This document shows positions 49,833-60,553 of a stretch of 64,000 bases of DNA, piece after piece. The stretch comes from Hyphomicrobiales bacterium. Its GTDB lineage: Bacteria > Pseudomonadota > Alphaproteobacteria > Rhizobiales > Rhizobiaceae. The translations under genes were made by a program, and so were the position numbers. The stretch's first letter is position 1. The number at the start of each line of letters is the position of its first letter. The notes beneath the pieces are model-generated. The model had not been told where the DNA came from and searched no databases. It saw only the letters and a list, made by a program, of their open reading frames with translations. The DNA is taken from the NCBI GenBank assembly GCA_900471605.1, contig UCEY01000011.1, forward strand, positions 1 through 64,000. The letters run 5' to 3'.

Positions 49833-51007
49833 GACGCCCTCGCCAGAATAGCGGCCGCAGAGGCGAGCCCGCGGTCGTAGTTGATCATGCCGAAGCCCGA
49901 AACCAGCCCGAGTTTCGCATCCTTCACCTGCCTGCCTTCCGCTGTCCCCAGAAGCTGGCGTATCGCTTCGGTAATGCCGAGATGCCCGCCGGCCGCCCCC
50001 GCCTGACCAACCGAGAGCTGGCCGCCGGAGGTGTTGTGTGGGAAGGATCCGTCCACCGTGAAGGTGTGCTGGCGCACGAAATCCGGCCCCTCGCCCTTGG
50101 CGCAGAAACCCAGATCCTCGAACTGCATCATCGAGATCACCGCATAATCGTCATAGGTCTGAACAAAATCCATGTCGCCGGGCGCCGAACCTGCCATGCC
50201 GTAAAGCTCGTCGCGATCGACCACCCAGCCGCCGCGCACCTGCACCGGATCCTCGGCAAACGCATTATGCCGTTCGATGGCAGACAGCAGCCGGACGAAG
50301 GGAAGCTTGAGCGAAGTGGCCGTCTCCTCACGCATCACCAGAAAGGCCTCCGCACCGGCGCAGGGCATGACGCAATCGAACAGATGGAAGGGCTCGGCGA
50401 TCGCCCGCGCCGACATGTACTGCTCCAGCGTCAGCGGCTTCTTCATCAGCGCATCGGGATTGCGCAGCGCGTTGTCGCGCTGGGCGACGCAGAGCTTGCC
50501 GAAATCCTCGCGGGTCGCGCCGTAGCGATCCATGTAGTAGCGGGCGATCAGCGCAAAACTGCCGTTGGCGCCACCGGCCCCATAGGGATAGACGGCATCC
50601 TGGGAAAACCGGGAGAAGCCCGCCAGCAGGCTGCGGAAACTGTCGACCCGGTTGGTGTCGGCCGCCACGCAGGCGACAATATCCGCATCACCCGCCTGCA
50701 CTGCCCGTGCCGCCCTGCGGAGCGAGACGATGCCCGCCGCCCCGCCCATCGGCACGTGGTCTATATGGCGCGGCGACAACCCGAAATGCTGCGTCAGAGC
50801 GACAGCCACATCCGGCCCCATGGTGAAGCTCGCGACCGAAAAACCGTCGAAATCCCGGTGGCTGATGCCGGCGCCATCGGCCAGAGCCCTCAGCGCCTTG
50901 CCCATCCACCAATGCGCGGTCTCGATGGAATAGCGCTGGTAGGGCACCGTCACCGGCACCGCCAGAACCACGCCGTCATAGGATTGCCGCGCGCGGGAAA
51001 AGACCAT
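49829..51007 (-). CDS. Thiolase-like protein (SCP2-thiolase/lipid-transfer type)
   Basis: This thiolase-fold protein of 392 aa has PMGGAAGIVSLRRAARAVQAGDADIVACVAADTNR and VQTYDDYAVISMMQFEDLG, and a C-terminal GGQLSVGQAGAAGGHLGITEAIRQL block. The nucleophilic Cys expected near residue 90 is not evident (GGAAGIVSLRRA in place of xxCASGxxA), so it may be a retro-Claisen or aldol enzyme acting with DUF35, like Ltp2-type aldolases, instead of a standard thiolase. It overlaps Ohr upstream by one base (TGATG) and the DUF35-SDR gene downstream by four bases. It likely removes a side chain from an aromatic acyl-CoA made by the CoA ligase. Confidence 0.8.
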   Translation of the reverse strand: MVFSRARQSYDGVVLAVPVTVPYQRYSIETAHWWMGKALRALADGAGISHRDFDGFSVASFTMGPDVAVALTQHFGLSPRHIDHVPMGGAAGIVSLRRAARAVQAGDADIVACVAADTNRVDSFRSLLAGFSRFSQDAVYPYGAGGANGSFALIARYYMDRYGATREDFGKLCVAQRDNALRNPDALMKKPLTLEQYMSARAIAEPFHLFDCVMPCAGAEAFLVMREETATSLKLPFVRLLSAIERHNAFAEDPVQVRGGWVVDRDELYGMAGSAPGDMDFVQTYDDYAVISMMQFEDLGFCAKGEGPDFVRQHTFTVDGSFPHNTSGGQLSVGQAGAAGGHLGITEAIRQLLGTAEGRQVKDAKLGLVSGFGMINYDRGLASAAAILARAS

Positions 51008-51432
51008 CAGGCCACCGTCAGCTTGACGTCGACATTGCCGCGCGTCGCGTTGGAATAGGGGCAGCGCTCATGCGCGCCGGCGACGATCTCTTCCGCGACC
51101 GCACGCTCGATGCCGGGCAAGGAAGCCACGAGCTCGACCGCCAGCGCGTAACCGACCGGCACCGGACCGATGCCGACCTTTGCGGTGATCGAAACGTCGT
51201 CCGGCAGCGCGATCTTGCTGGTGCGCGCCACGAGCTTCACCGCACCGAGGAAGCAGGCCGCATAACCGGCTGCGAAAAGCTGCTCCGGATTGGTCCCCTC
51301 GCCCCCGGGGCCACCAAGCCCTTTCGGCACCGACAGATTGACGGCAAAGCTGCCGTCGGTGCTCTGCGCTTTTCCTTCCCGACCACCATGCGCGGTAACG
51401 GACGTCTCGTAGAGGATCTTTTCCGGGGTCAT
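51007..51432 (-). CDS. ohr: Organic hydroperoxide resistance protein Ohr (OsmC/Ohr family)
   Basis: This peroxidase of 141 aa starts at MTPEKILYET with GGAGG six bases upstream. The two catalytic Cys are in YAACFLGAV and ERCPYSNATRGN, and the Ohr-specific GGREGKAQSTDG opening is present. It reduces organic hydroperoxides with lipoylated proteins. Its place inside the operon, coupled to the thiolase, suggests protection against peroxides or oxidised intermediates made by the oxygenase steps. It has its own upstream motif at 51451-51468 although only 72 bp separate it from the ligase. Confidence 0.9.
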   Translation of the reverse strand: MTPEKILYETSVTAHGGREGKAQSTDGSFAVNLSVPKGLGGPGGEGTNPEQLFAAGYAACFLGAVKLVARTSKIALPDDVSITAKVGIGPVPVGYALAVELVASLPGIERAVAEEIVAGAHERCPYSNATRGNVDVKLTVA

Positions 51433-51450
51433 GCAAGCCTCCATATCAGG

Positions 51451-51468
51451 ATTTAAGCTGTGATTTAC
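51451..51468. promoter_or_regulatory. ATTTAAGCTGTGATTTAC motif upstream of ohr
   Basis: A further version of the recurring cluster motif, about 20 bp before the ohr start, followed by ACAGTATATCAG, which resembles the CAGTATACTG sites at 44480. It may mark an internal promoter. Confidence 0.35.
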
Positions 51469-51503
51469 AGTATATCAGAAGCGGTGATGGACCGTAAATG
51501 AGT

Positions 51504-53117
<1,614 letters not shown>

Positions 53118-53127
53118 GGTTCTGTCC

Positions 53128-53556
53128 TTATGCCCGTTCCAGGATGCCCTTGATCAGGAACATCTCGGCCTCGTGGATCGTCCCGAACTGGATCCACTCC
53201 GCATCCGTCTGCGTCTCCAACCGCCAGGTCAGCAGCGTCACAACGCACTTGTCCGGCCCCATCCGCAGGAGTTCGCCCGGGATGACGCGCGACATGTTGC
53301 GGAACTGCATGGCTTCCTTGGCGGCGCCGACCTCGTAATCCACCTGGAAGCGCGCCCGGTCGACATTCAGCCGCACGAAAGTCTGCTTTCCCGTGAAGGT
53401 CGAGGTGCCGCAGAAGAGGCCGGGCTCCACCTCGGTACGGTTGAGGCTGCCCCAGGCCCATTGCCCCTGCTTCAGCCCGTCCGACATCAGTTCGAAGGCG
53501 ACTGCCGCCGGGCGCTCCACCATGATGCTACTGGAATGACAATGCGGATCGATCAT
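53128..53556 (-). CDS. SRPBCC-fold small protein (hypothetical)
   Basis: This protein of 142 aa looks like a START/SRPBCC fold: N-terminal SSSIMVERPAAVAFELMSDG helix region, a set of beta strands (TFTGKQTFVRLNVDRARFQVDYEVG) and the C-terminal helix HEAEMFLIKGILERA. Such proteins bind hydrophobic ligands or act as cyclases. It is the first gene of the minus-strand operon ending at the isatin-hydrolase-like cyclase, with the recurring TTTTAAGCATAAA motif about 50 bp upstream. Its function is unknown. Confidence 0.75.
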   Translation of the reverse strand: MIDPHCHSSSIMVERPAAVAFELMSDGLKQGQWAWGSLNRTEVEPGLFCGTSTFTGKQTFVRLNVDRARFQVDYEVGAAKEAMQFRNMSRVIPGELLRMGPDKCVVTLLTWRLETQTDAEWIQFGTIHEAEMFLIKGILERA

Positions 53557-53604
53557 GAACGTCCCTCTTTCAGCCGCGCTGAGGCGTCATTTCCCTAAAA
53601 GACA

Positions 53605-53617
53605 TTTTAAGCATAAA
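53605..53617. promoter_or_regulatory. TTTTAAGCATAAA motif
   Basis: A near-palindromic copy of the cluster motif about 50 bp before the SRPBCC start. Confidence 0.45.
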
Positions 53618-53781
53618 ATAATTGGAAAGGACGTCAACGGATTTTTACGACATCGGTTTCTGGTCACCAATTTGGCGATCGTCTTTACCCCGTTCTCAAC
53701 CTGCAGGCTGATAAAAACCCTGCATTTTCGGCCTCCCACACGCAAAGGTCGATCGCATTCTCAATTTCTCACGATCGGAAA

Positions 53782-53794
53782 TTTTAGGCTTGAA
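53782..53794. promoter_or_regulatory. TTTTAGGCTTGAA motif
   Basis: A close match (one difference) to the copy before the aldolase gene at 44589; about 170 bp before the ABC binding-protein start. Confidence 0.45.
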
Positions 53795-53960
53795 GTAATT
53801 TATACCTCGTTCTACGATCCCCTCAATTGTTAAGGGGACGACCGCGAAAAGCGGCTCAAAAAGAAAAAAATCGAAGCCCCTGGCAGGATTGCAGGCTTGC
53901 GTTTCACCAACCGCCGCAGGTCCGTCGGTCGCGATCGACGGGCAAACCAGAGGGATCGTC

Positions 53961-55496
53961 ATGACTTTTGAAATCGACCGCAGAAATCTCCTGCAGATGC
54001 TCGGCCTCGCCGCGGTCAGCGGCTCCGTGCTGTCACAGGCCACAATCGCTTTTGCCGCAGATACCGACAACGTCACCATCGGCTGGCCGTCCGACGTGCC
54101 GTCCTGGGACCCTAACCTCCGCTTCGTTCCGGATGCGCAGCCGCTCTTCAAGATGGTCTTCGACCAGCCGCTCGACCAGTCACCGGACCTGAAGCTGATC
54201 GCCAATCTCATCACCAAATGGGAATTGAAGCCGGATGGCCTTTCGATGCCCTTCGAGATCCGCAGCGACGTGAAGTTCCACAACGGCGATCCGATGACGA
54301 TGGAGGACTTCAAGTACACCTTCGTCGATCGCATCAAGTCCGGCCTGAAGCTCGATATCGCCAATTCCTGGCGCACGCTCACCGACATCGAGATCCTTTC
54401 GCCGACCTCGGGCGTAATGAAGTTCTCCGCCCCGACCCCGACCGCGCCGCAATGGCTTGCATTCCTCGGCAGCTACCTCGTGCCGAAGAAATATGTCGAA
54501 TCCGTCGGCCCGGAAGAATTCGCCAAGAAGCCGGTCGGCACCGGCCCCTATAAGCTCGTCGACTACCAGATGAATTCCCGCATCGTGCTGGAGCGTAACG
54601 ACGACTATTTCGGCACCAAGCCGAAGATCAAGCGCGTCACGATCGACATCATCAAGGATCCGTCGGCCCGCACCGCCGCCATCCAGTCCGGCCAGGTGGA
54701 CCTGACCGTCAACATCCCGGTCCGCGAAGCTGAGCGGCTCGGCAAGACCGAAGGCCTGACCGCCGAGATCAACCCTTTCACCCGCCTGATCCTTCTGCAA
54801 ATGCGAAACGACATGGGCTTTACCGACAAGGCCGTCCGTCTCGCCGCCCACCACGCGATCGACAAGGCAGCACTTTCCAAGGCGTTCTATGGCGGCGCCG
54901 CCGTGCCGCTCTCGATACCGGCAACGCCCGGCACGCCGGGTTACCTGCCCGATTACAAGTTTGCCTACGACCCGGAACTGTCGAAGAAGCTGCTCGCCGA
55001 CGCCGGTTACACTGCGGACAAGCCGGCAACCTTCAAGCTTGCCGCGACCAACGGCCAGTTCCCGAGCGATTTCGATATTGCCCGCGCCCTGGTGCAGATG
55101 TGGCAGAAGGTCGGCCTCAAGGTTGAACTCGAACAGATCGAATATTCGAAATATTTCGAGCTCAACCGTGGCGGCAAGCTGCCGGAAGCGACGCTCTACA
55201 GCTTCGACAACGCCACCGGCGACCCGGAAATCTTCTCCGGCTATCTGATGAACCCCAAGATGCCGTTCGGCGCCTGGAAGGGTCAGGAAATCGGCGACAA
55301 GATCCTCAAGCTGTTCGTTGAACCGGTCTATGAAAAGCGCATCGCGGGTTACAAGGCGGTCGCGCAGGAAGCCGTCGAGACCGGCGCCAACATCCCGATC
55401 CTGCAGAGCGTCCAGACGCTGGTCCGGAAGAAGAGCCTCAACTACGTCAAGTATGGCAATGCCTGGGTTCTGGGCAGCACCATGTCCTGGTCGTAA
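53961..55496 (+). CDS. ABC transporter substrate-binding protein (SBP family 5)
   Basis: This receptor of 511 aa starts at MTFEIDRRNLLQMLG, a twin-arginine-like signal with cleavage near AFAADT. Family 5 blocks are DQPLDQSPDLKLIANLITKWELKPDG, FEIRSDVKFHNGDPMTMEDF, PVGTGPYKLVDYQMNSRIVLERN and KAVRLAAHHAIDKAALSKAF. It is followed by two permeases and a fused double ATPase, a complete importer. It lies opposite the CoA-ligase operon, so it may import that pathway's substrate. Confidence 0.9.
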   Translation: MTFEIDRRNLLQMLGLAAVSGSVLSQATIAFAADTDNVTIGWPSDVPSWDPNLRFVPDAQPLFKMVFDQPLDQSPDLKLIANLITKWELKPDGLSMPFEIRSDVKFHNGDPMTMEDFKYTFVDRIKSGLKLDIANSWRTLTDIEILSPTSGVMKFSAPTPTAPQWLAFLGSYLVPKKYVESVGPEEFAKKPVGTGPYKLVDYQMNSRIVLERNDDYFGTKPKIKRVTIDIIKDPSARTAAIQSGQVDLTVNIPVREAERLGKTEGLTAEINPFTRLILLQMRNDMGFTDKAVRLAAHHAIDKAALSKAFYGGAAVPLSIPATPGTPGYLPDYKFAYDPELSKKLLADAGYTADKPATFKLAATNGQFPSDFDIARALVQMWQKVGLKVELEQIEYSKYFELNRGGKLPEATLYSFDNATGDPEIFSGYLMNPKMPFGAWKGQEIGDKILKLFVEPVYEKRIAGYKAVAQEAVETGANIPILQSVQTLVRKKSLNYVKYGNAWVLGSTMSWS

Positions 55497-55522
55497 GTGA
55501 AGATCTGACCGATCTGTTTATC

Positions 55523-55545
55523 GGGTCCGGAGCCAATCCGGACCC
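55523..55545 (+). terminator. Hairpin between binding-protein and permease genes
   Basis: A 9-bp stem (GGGTCCGGA / TCCGGACCC) with a 5-nt loop lies in the 74-bp gap; there is no T-run. It may stabilise the upstream mRNA end. Confidence 0.5.
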
Positions 55546-55570
55546 CTTCCCTGACATCGTAATACGGGGC

Positions 55571-56593
55571 ATGCGCATGTTTGCGACCATTGCCAAGCTT
55601 TTGGTAAAGCGCGTGCTGACCGCGATACCAATCCTGCTGATAGTTTCCGCGCTTCTCTTCTGCATCCTGCGCATTTTGCCGGTCGATCCGGCAGCCATGT
55701 CCCTGCCGCCCAATGCGACGGTTCAGGAAGTCGAGGCAATGCGCACCGAAATGGGGCTCAACCTGCCGCTCTACCAGCAATACGGCATCTGGTTGAACAA
55801 GCTCTTCCATGGCGATATCGGCCGCTCCATCCACTTCCGCCAGGACGTGACGAGCCTGATCGGCTCGACCCTGCCGGCCACCATCGAGCTCGCCGTCATC
55901 GCCATGGGTGTCGCCACCGTCTTCGGCCTGGCCGGCGGCCTCTTCCTCTTTTATGTCCGCGGCACCCGCGCCGAAGCGGTGATGGACTTCCTCTCCATCC
56001 TGCTGCTGTCGCTTCCGGAATTCCTCTGGAGCCTGTTCCTGCTTCTGATCTTCGGCGTCTTTTTCGAAGTCCTGCCCTTCACCGGCCGCCTCAGTCCCGG
56101 TTTCGAGCGCCCGGTCGTGACCGGCTTCCTGCTGCTCGACAGCCTGATCACCGGCAATATCTCGACCTTCCTCAACGCTCTGGAACATATGATCCTGCCC
56201 TGTCTGGCGCTCGGCATCGCGCTGTCGCCGTCGCTGATGCGCGTGCTGCGCTCGAGCCTGCTCGATGCCTATCAGGACGACTATATCCAGCAGGCGCGGC
56301 TTCGCGGGCTTTCCGAAAAGCGCATTCTCATCCGTCACGGCCTGAAGAACGCCATCCTGCCGACGCTGAGCCTGATGGGCGTGCAGTTCGGCTTCCTGTT
56401 CGGCGGCACCTTGCTGGTCGAGATCATCTATTCCTATCCGGGCATGGGCAATCTTATGGTCGATGCGATCCGCAACGCGGATCTGCCGATCATCCAGGGC
56501 GCCGGGCTCACCTATTGCATCGCCGTTCTGGTGATCAGCATCGTGGTCGACAGCCTCTACCTGATCCTCAACCCGAAACTGAGGGTACGCTGA
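55571..56593 (+). CDS. ABC transporter permease (DppB/OppB type)
   Basis: This permease of 340 aa has N-terminal LLVKRVLTAIPILLIVSALLFCILRILPVDP and a NLPLYQQYGIWLNKLFHGDIG block. The EAA loop is YIQQARLRGLSEKRILIRHGLKNAILP, and the end has YSYPGMGNLMVDAIRNADLP. About six helices. One base separates its stop from the next permease start, so expression is coupled. Confidence 0.92.
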   Translation: MRMFATIAKLLVKRVLTAIPILLIVSALLFCILRILPVDPAAMSLPPNATVQEVEAMRTEMGLNLPLYQQYGIWLNKLFHGDIGRSIHFRQDVTSLIGSTLPATIELAVIAMGVATVFGLAGGLFLFYVRGTRAEAVMDFLSILLLSLPEFLWSLFLLLIFGVFFEVLPFTGRLSPGFERPVVTGFLLLDSLITGNISTFLNALEHMILPCLALGIALSPSLMRVLRSSLLDAYQDDYIQQARLRGLSEKRILIRHGLKNAILPTLSLMGVQFGFLFGGTLLVEIIYSYPGMGNLMVDAIRNADLPIIQGAGLTYCIAVLVISIVVDSLYLILNPKLRVR

Positions 56594-56594
56594 C

Positions 56595-57470
56595 ATGCTA
56601 CAATATGCGAAGGGGCGACCGCTTCCGCTCTGGCTGAAATCCGGCCGCGTCCAGACAGGCCTGGTGATCATCTTCATTCTGGCCGTCTGCGCGATCTTCG
56701 CGCCCTATCTGGCGCCCAACGATCCGAACGAGCAGAACCTCCTGTCGATCCTGACCCCGCCGATCTGGGCCGATGGCGGCGACGCGATGTTTCCGCTCGG
56801 CACCGACAGCCTTGGCCGCTGCGTCCTCTCCCGCCTGATTTTCGGCGCCCGCGTCGCGCTCACCGTCGCGTTCAGCGCCTCGATCGGTGCGATGATCATC
56901 GGCGCCTTCTTTGCTCACGTCGCCGGTTATTTCGGCGGCTGGGTCGACTGGCTGATCGGCCGCGTCGTCGAGATCTGGCTGTCCTTCCCGCCGGTCATCC
57001 TGTCGCTCATCCTGATGGTGGGCCTTGGAACCGGCCTGCGCAACGTCGTGCTGGCCATCGTCCTGGTCGACTGGACGCGCTTCTGCCGGGTGCTGCGAAG
57101 CGAGGTGATCGTGCTGCGCCGCCGCGACTATGTTTCGGCCGCCCAGCTTGTCGGCTTCTCGCACTGGCGCACCATCACCCGCGAAATCCTGCCCGGCACC
57201 CTGCCGCTGCTGATCACCCTGATGAGCCTCGAAATGGGCGTCGCGGTCATCGTCGAAGCGATCCTGTCCTTCGTCGGCATGAGCGTTGGCTCGGAAACCG
57301 CTGCCTGGGGCCAGATGATCGCCGATGCGCGCCAGAACATCTACGACGCGCCGTTCAACCTGATCGCGCCGATCTTCGCGATCTTCTTCGCGGTCTTCGG
57401 TTTCAATATCCTGGGCGACGGCCTGCGCCGCACGCTCGATACGCGCCTGACCCAGACGGAGCGCACCTGA
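56595..57470 (+). CDS. ABC transporter permease (DppC/OppC type)
   Basis: This permease of 291 aa has N-terminal GLVIIFILAVCAIFAPYLAPNDP, GTDSLGRCVLSRLIFGARVAL and the EAA loop LRRRDYVSAAQLVGFSHWRTITREILPGTLP. Six helices are expected. It forms the channel with the preceding permease and is followed by the ATPase after one base. Confidence 0.92.
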   Translation: MLQYAKGRPLPLWLKSGRVQTGLVIIFILAVCAIFAPYLAPNDPNEQNLLSILTPPIWADGGDAMFPLGTDSLGRCVLSRLIFGARVALTVAFSASIGAMIIGAFFAHVAGYFGGWVDWLIGRVVEIWLSFPPVILSLILMVGLGTGLRNVVLAIVLVDWTRFCRVLRSEVIVLRRRDYVSAAQLVGFSHWRTITREILPGTLPLLITLMSLEMGVAVIVEAILSFVGMSVGSETAAWGQMIADARQNIYDAPFNLIAPIFAIFFAVFGFNILGDGLRRTLDTRLTQTERT

Positions 57471-57471
57471 C

Positions 57472-59349
57472 ATGGCCATTCCTTCAGCCAAAAATCCCAT
57501 TCTTTCAGCGAAAAATCTTTGCGTTGAATCGCTCGGAGCCAAGGAAAGTTTTCCGGTCCTGACCGATCTCAACTTCTCGCTGGAACCCGGCAAGATCCTC
57601 GGCCTGGTCGGCGAATCCGGCGCTGGCAAGTCGATGATCGGCCGCACCATCTCGCAATATCTGCCGAAGGGTTTTGCCGTTACCAAGGGCACCCTTTCCT
57701 TCGATGGCGAAGACCTGGTGTCGATGGCGGCGGAACGCCGGCGCAACCTTCTCGGCCGTGACATCGCCTTCATTCCGCAGGAGCCGCTTTCCGGCCTCAA
57801 CCCGGTTCTGACAGTCGGCCAGCAGATGAAGGAACACCTTCTGCGCATCGGTCTTGCCCCCGGGGAGCATTGGCGCGAGCGGGCTCTCAAGGAATTCGAG
57901 GCTGTCCATCTGCCGCATGGCGCAGCGCTTCTGGAAAAATATCCGCACCAGCTTTCCGGCGGCATGTGCCAGCGCATCCTGATCGCCATGGCCTTTGCCA
58001 GCCGCCCGCGCCTGCTGATCGCCGACGAGCCGACCACCGCGCTCGACGTCACCATCCAGGCCCGCATCGTCAAGCTGATCGCCGAAATGCAGAAGCGCGA
58101 CGGCACGGCGGTGATCTTCATCACCCACGACCTGCGCCTCGCCTCGCAGATCAGCGACGAGATCATGGTGCTCTATGCCGGCCGCCCGGCCGAACGCGGT
58201 CCGGCAAAACAGCTCTTCTCGGCACCGGCACATCCCTATACGCGCTGCCTGCAGCTCGCCAACCCGAACATATCGGGCCCGCGCCGCGGCCTCTTCATCC
58301 TGCCGGAACGCATGCCGGGCCTGCGGGTGCTGAAGGAACTGAAGGGCTGCCGTTTCGCCTCCCGCTGTCCGAACGCGATCGAGGCCTGCACGGAGATCGA
58401 ACCGCCGCTCGCCGATATCGGTCCCAACCATATCGCCGCCTGCATCCGCACCGAAAAGACGCCGGACATCGTGCCGCCGCCACTGGCGCCCGGCCGCGAG
58501 ATCGCCTCGACCAGGATCCATCTCAACGGCGAAAAACTGACCAAGGCCTATACGACCGCCTGGAGCCCGTTCGCCAAGCGCAACGCCTTCAAGGCCGTCA
58601 ACAGCGTCGATTTCACCCTCGGCGAGGGTGAGTTCGTCGGCATCGTCGGAGAAAGCGGCAGCGGCAAGAGCTCGCTCGCTCGCCTCGTCGTCGGCCTCGA
58701 TACGCCGACCGACGGCAGGATCACGCTCGCCGGGCGCGATGTCACCGCTAACGGCAATGCGGAAAAGGCCTATCGCCGCGAATATATCCAGATGGTCTTC
58801 CAGGACCCGCAATCGGCGCTCAACCCGCGCCGGCGGATCGGCAGCATCGTCACCCAGGCGAACGAGGCAAGCGGCCTGCACAACAGCACCCGCGAGCGCA
58901 TGGACCGCGCCGCCGAACTGTTGAAGGAAATCGGCCTGCCGCCGGATGCCGCGATGCGCTTCCCCTCCCAGCTCTCAGGCGGCCAGAAGCAGCGCGTCAA
59001 CATCGCCCGCGCGCTTTGTACCCTGCCGCGCATCCTCGTCGCCGACGAGATCGTCTCCGGCCTCGACGTCTCGGTTCAGGCCCAGCTTCTCGACCTGCTG
59101 CTGAAACTGCGCGACGAGCACGGCTTCTCGATGCTTTTCATCAGCCACGACCTTTCCGTCGTCCGTTATCTGTGCGACCGGGTGATGGTCATGTATCGTG
59201 GCGAAGTGGTGGAAAGCGGGAGGACCGAGACGGTGTTTGCCAATCCGCAGCATGCCTATACCCGCAGCCTGCTCGCTGCGGTGCCGCCGGACGATGTCAA
59301 CGCCGAATGGTCGCCGGTACTGGCGGAAGCCGGCTATCAGGTGGAGTAA
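57472..59349 (+). CDS. Fused double ABC ATPase (DppD-DppF type)
   Basis: This protein of 625 aa joins two ATPase halves. The first has Walker A GESGAGKSM, signature LSGGMCQRILIAMAFA and Walker B LLIADEPTTALD. The second has GESGSGKSS, LSGGQKQRVNIARALC and ILVADEIVSGLD. A CRFASRCPNAIEACTE peptide-transporter tail sits between them. It powers the importer encoded upstream. Its stop overlaps the start of the hydroxy-acid dehydrogenase (TAATG), tying that enzyme to the transporter operon. Confidence 0.93.
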   Translation: MAIPSAKNPILSAKNLCVESLGAKESFPVLTDLNFSLEPGKILGLVGESGAGKSMIGRTISQYLPKGFAVTKGTLSFDGEDLVSMAAERRRNLLGRDIAFIPQEPLSGLNPVLTVGQQMKEHLLRIGLAPGEHWRERALKEFEAVHLPHGAALLEKYPHQLSGGMCQRILIAMAFASRPRLLIADEPTTALDVTIQARIVKLIAEMQKRDGTAVIFITHDLRLASQISDEIMVLYAGRPAERGPAKQLFSAPAHPYTRCLQLANPNISGPRRGLFILPERMPGLRVLKELKGCRFASRCPNAIEACTEIEPPLADIGPNHIAACIRTEKTPDIVPPPLAPGREIASTRIHLNGEKLTKAYTTAWSPFAKRNAFKAVNSVDFTLGEGEFVGIVGESGSGKSSLARLVVGLDTPTDGRITLAGRDVTANGNAEKAYRREYIQMVFQDPQSALNPRRRIGSIVTQANEASGLHNSTRERMDRAAELLKEIGLPPDAAMRFPSQLSGGQKQRVNIARALCTLPRILVADEIVSGLDVSVQAQLLDLLLKLRDEHGFSMLFISHDLSVVRYLCDRVMVMYRGEVVESGRTETVFANPQHAYTRSLLAAVPPDDVNAEWSPVLAEAGYQVE

Positions 59350-60524
59350 TGGCGCTCGCCGGGCGGAAGTATTACAGCGGCAGGAATGTGAACCGAGCCG
59401 TCACCATCGCCGACCTCCAGGCCATGGCGCGCAACCGCCTGCCGGCCTTCGTGCTGGAATATCTCGAGGGCGGCGCCGAGGACGAATGGACACTCCGCCG
59501 CAACCGCGAAGTTTTCTCGGAAATCGAATTCCGCCCCTCGACGCTCTCAGGCGTCGGCGTGCCGGATCTTTCGACGACGATCTTCGGCCGGAAGATGCGA
59601 CTTCCCTTGATCGTCGCACCGACCGGCTTCAATGGCCTCTTCCAATATGAAGGCGATCGGCTGCTGGCCAAAGCGGCGGCTGGGGCTGGTGTCACCTTTA
59701 CCCAGAGCACCGTCTCCAACCTGCGGATCGAGGAGCTTTCCGGCATCCCGAACCTCTCCCACTGGATGCAGCTTTATGTCTTCCGCTCCCAGACCTTCAT
59801 GGACGAACTGGTCGGCCGCGCCGAACGTGCCGGCTGCCAGGCGCTGATGGTGACGACCGACGCGGCGACATTCGGCAACCGCGAATGGGACCGCCGCAAT
59901 TATCGCTCCGGCATGGACCCGACGTTGCGCCACAAGCTGGATATTCTCTGCCACCCCCGCTGGGCGCTGTCGGTGATGGCGCGCGGCATCCCGCCCTTCG
60001 GCAACCTCCTCGATTTCCTGCCTGCCGACCAGCAGACCTTTGCCCGCACCGCCATCTGGTCACGCGAGCAGGTGGAGCCGGACCTTCACTGGAACCACAT
60101 CCGCCATCTGCGAAAAATCTGGAAACGCCCGCTGATCATCAAGGGCGTCATGACGATGCGCGATGCGGAACTGGCCGTGGATGCGGGCGCCGACGGCATC
60201 GTTATCAGCAATCACGGCGGCCGCCAGCTCGACGGCGCCCCCTCGCCGATGACAGTCCTGCCAAAAATCGCCGGCAAGCTGAAAGGCAGGATCACCGTCC
60301 TCGCCGACAGCGGCTTTCGCCGCGGCACCGATATCGTCAAGGCCCTGGCGCTCGGCGCCGATGCGGTCATGACCGGCCGGGCAACACTCTATGGTCTGGC
60401 AGCCGGCGGCGAAGCGGGTGCGGCTCGCGCCATCGCCATCCTCGAAGAAGAGACCCGCCGCACCTTGGCGCTTCTCGGCTGCCGCTCGGTCGCGGATCTC
60501 GACCGCGACCATATCAAGCTCTGA
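59349..60524 (+). CDS. FMN-dependent alpha-hydroxy-acid oxidase/dehydrogenase
   Basis: This TIM-barrel flavoprotein of 391 aa is of the lactate/mandelate/glycolate oxidase family. Signatures are the N-terminal NRAVTIADLQAMARNRLPAFVLEYLEGGAED, the FMN-side TTDAATFGNREWDRRNYR, the catalytic Lys in KRPLIIKGVMTMRDAE and the active-site His/Arg in ISNHGGRQLDG. It oxidises a 2-hydroxy acid to the 2-keto acid; mandelate-like aryl compounds are possible. It is translationally coupled to the fused ABC ATPase, so it probably acts on the imported compound. Confidence 0.9.
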   Translation: MALAGRKYYSGRNVNRAVTIADLQAMARNRLPAFVLEYLEGGAEDEWTLRRNREVFSEIEFRPSTLSGVGVPDLSTTIFGRKMRLPLIVAPTGFNGLFQYEGDRLLAKAAAGAGVTFTQSTVSNLRIEELSGIPNLSHWMQLYVFRSQTFMDELVGRAERAGCQALMVTTDAATFGNREWDRRNYRSGMDPTLRHKLDILCHPRWALSVMARGIPPFGNLLDFLPADQQTFARTAIWSREQVEPDLHWNHIRHLRKIWKRPLIIKGVMTMRDAELAVDAGADGIVISNHGGRQLDGAPSPMTVLPKIAGKLKGRITVLADSGFRRGTDIVKALALGADAVMTGRATLYGLAAGGEAGAARAIAILEEETRRTLALLGCRSVADLDRDHIKL

Positions 60525-60531
60525 ACAGCCT

Positions 60532-60553
60532 CATCGTCCCTCAGGGGACGATG
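60532..60553. terminator. Hairpin between convergent genes
   Basis: A 9-bp stem (CATCGTCCC / GGGACGATG) with a 4-nt loop overlaps the stop of the minus-strand gene and follows the dehydrogenase stop. It serves both directions. Confidence 0.55.

Larger units (their letters stand above)
53557..53960. other. Divergent promoter region between the SRPBCC operon and the peptide ABC transporter
   Basis: About 400 bp, AT-rich, without a gene. It holds the cluster motif twice: TTTTAAGCATAAA (53605-53617, near the minus-strand operon) and TTTTAGGCTTGAA (53782-53794, on the plus-strand side). This placement, one copy per divergent promoter, supports joint control. Confidence 0.5.
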
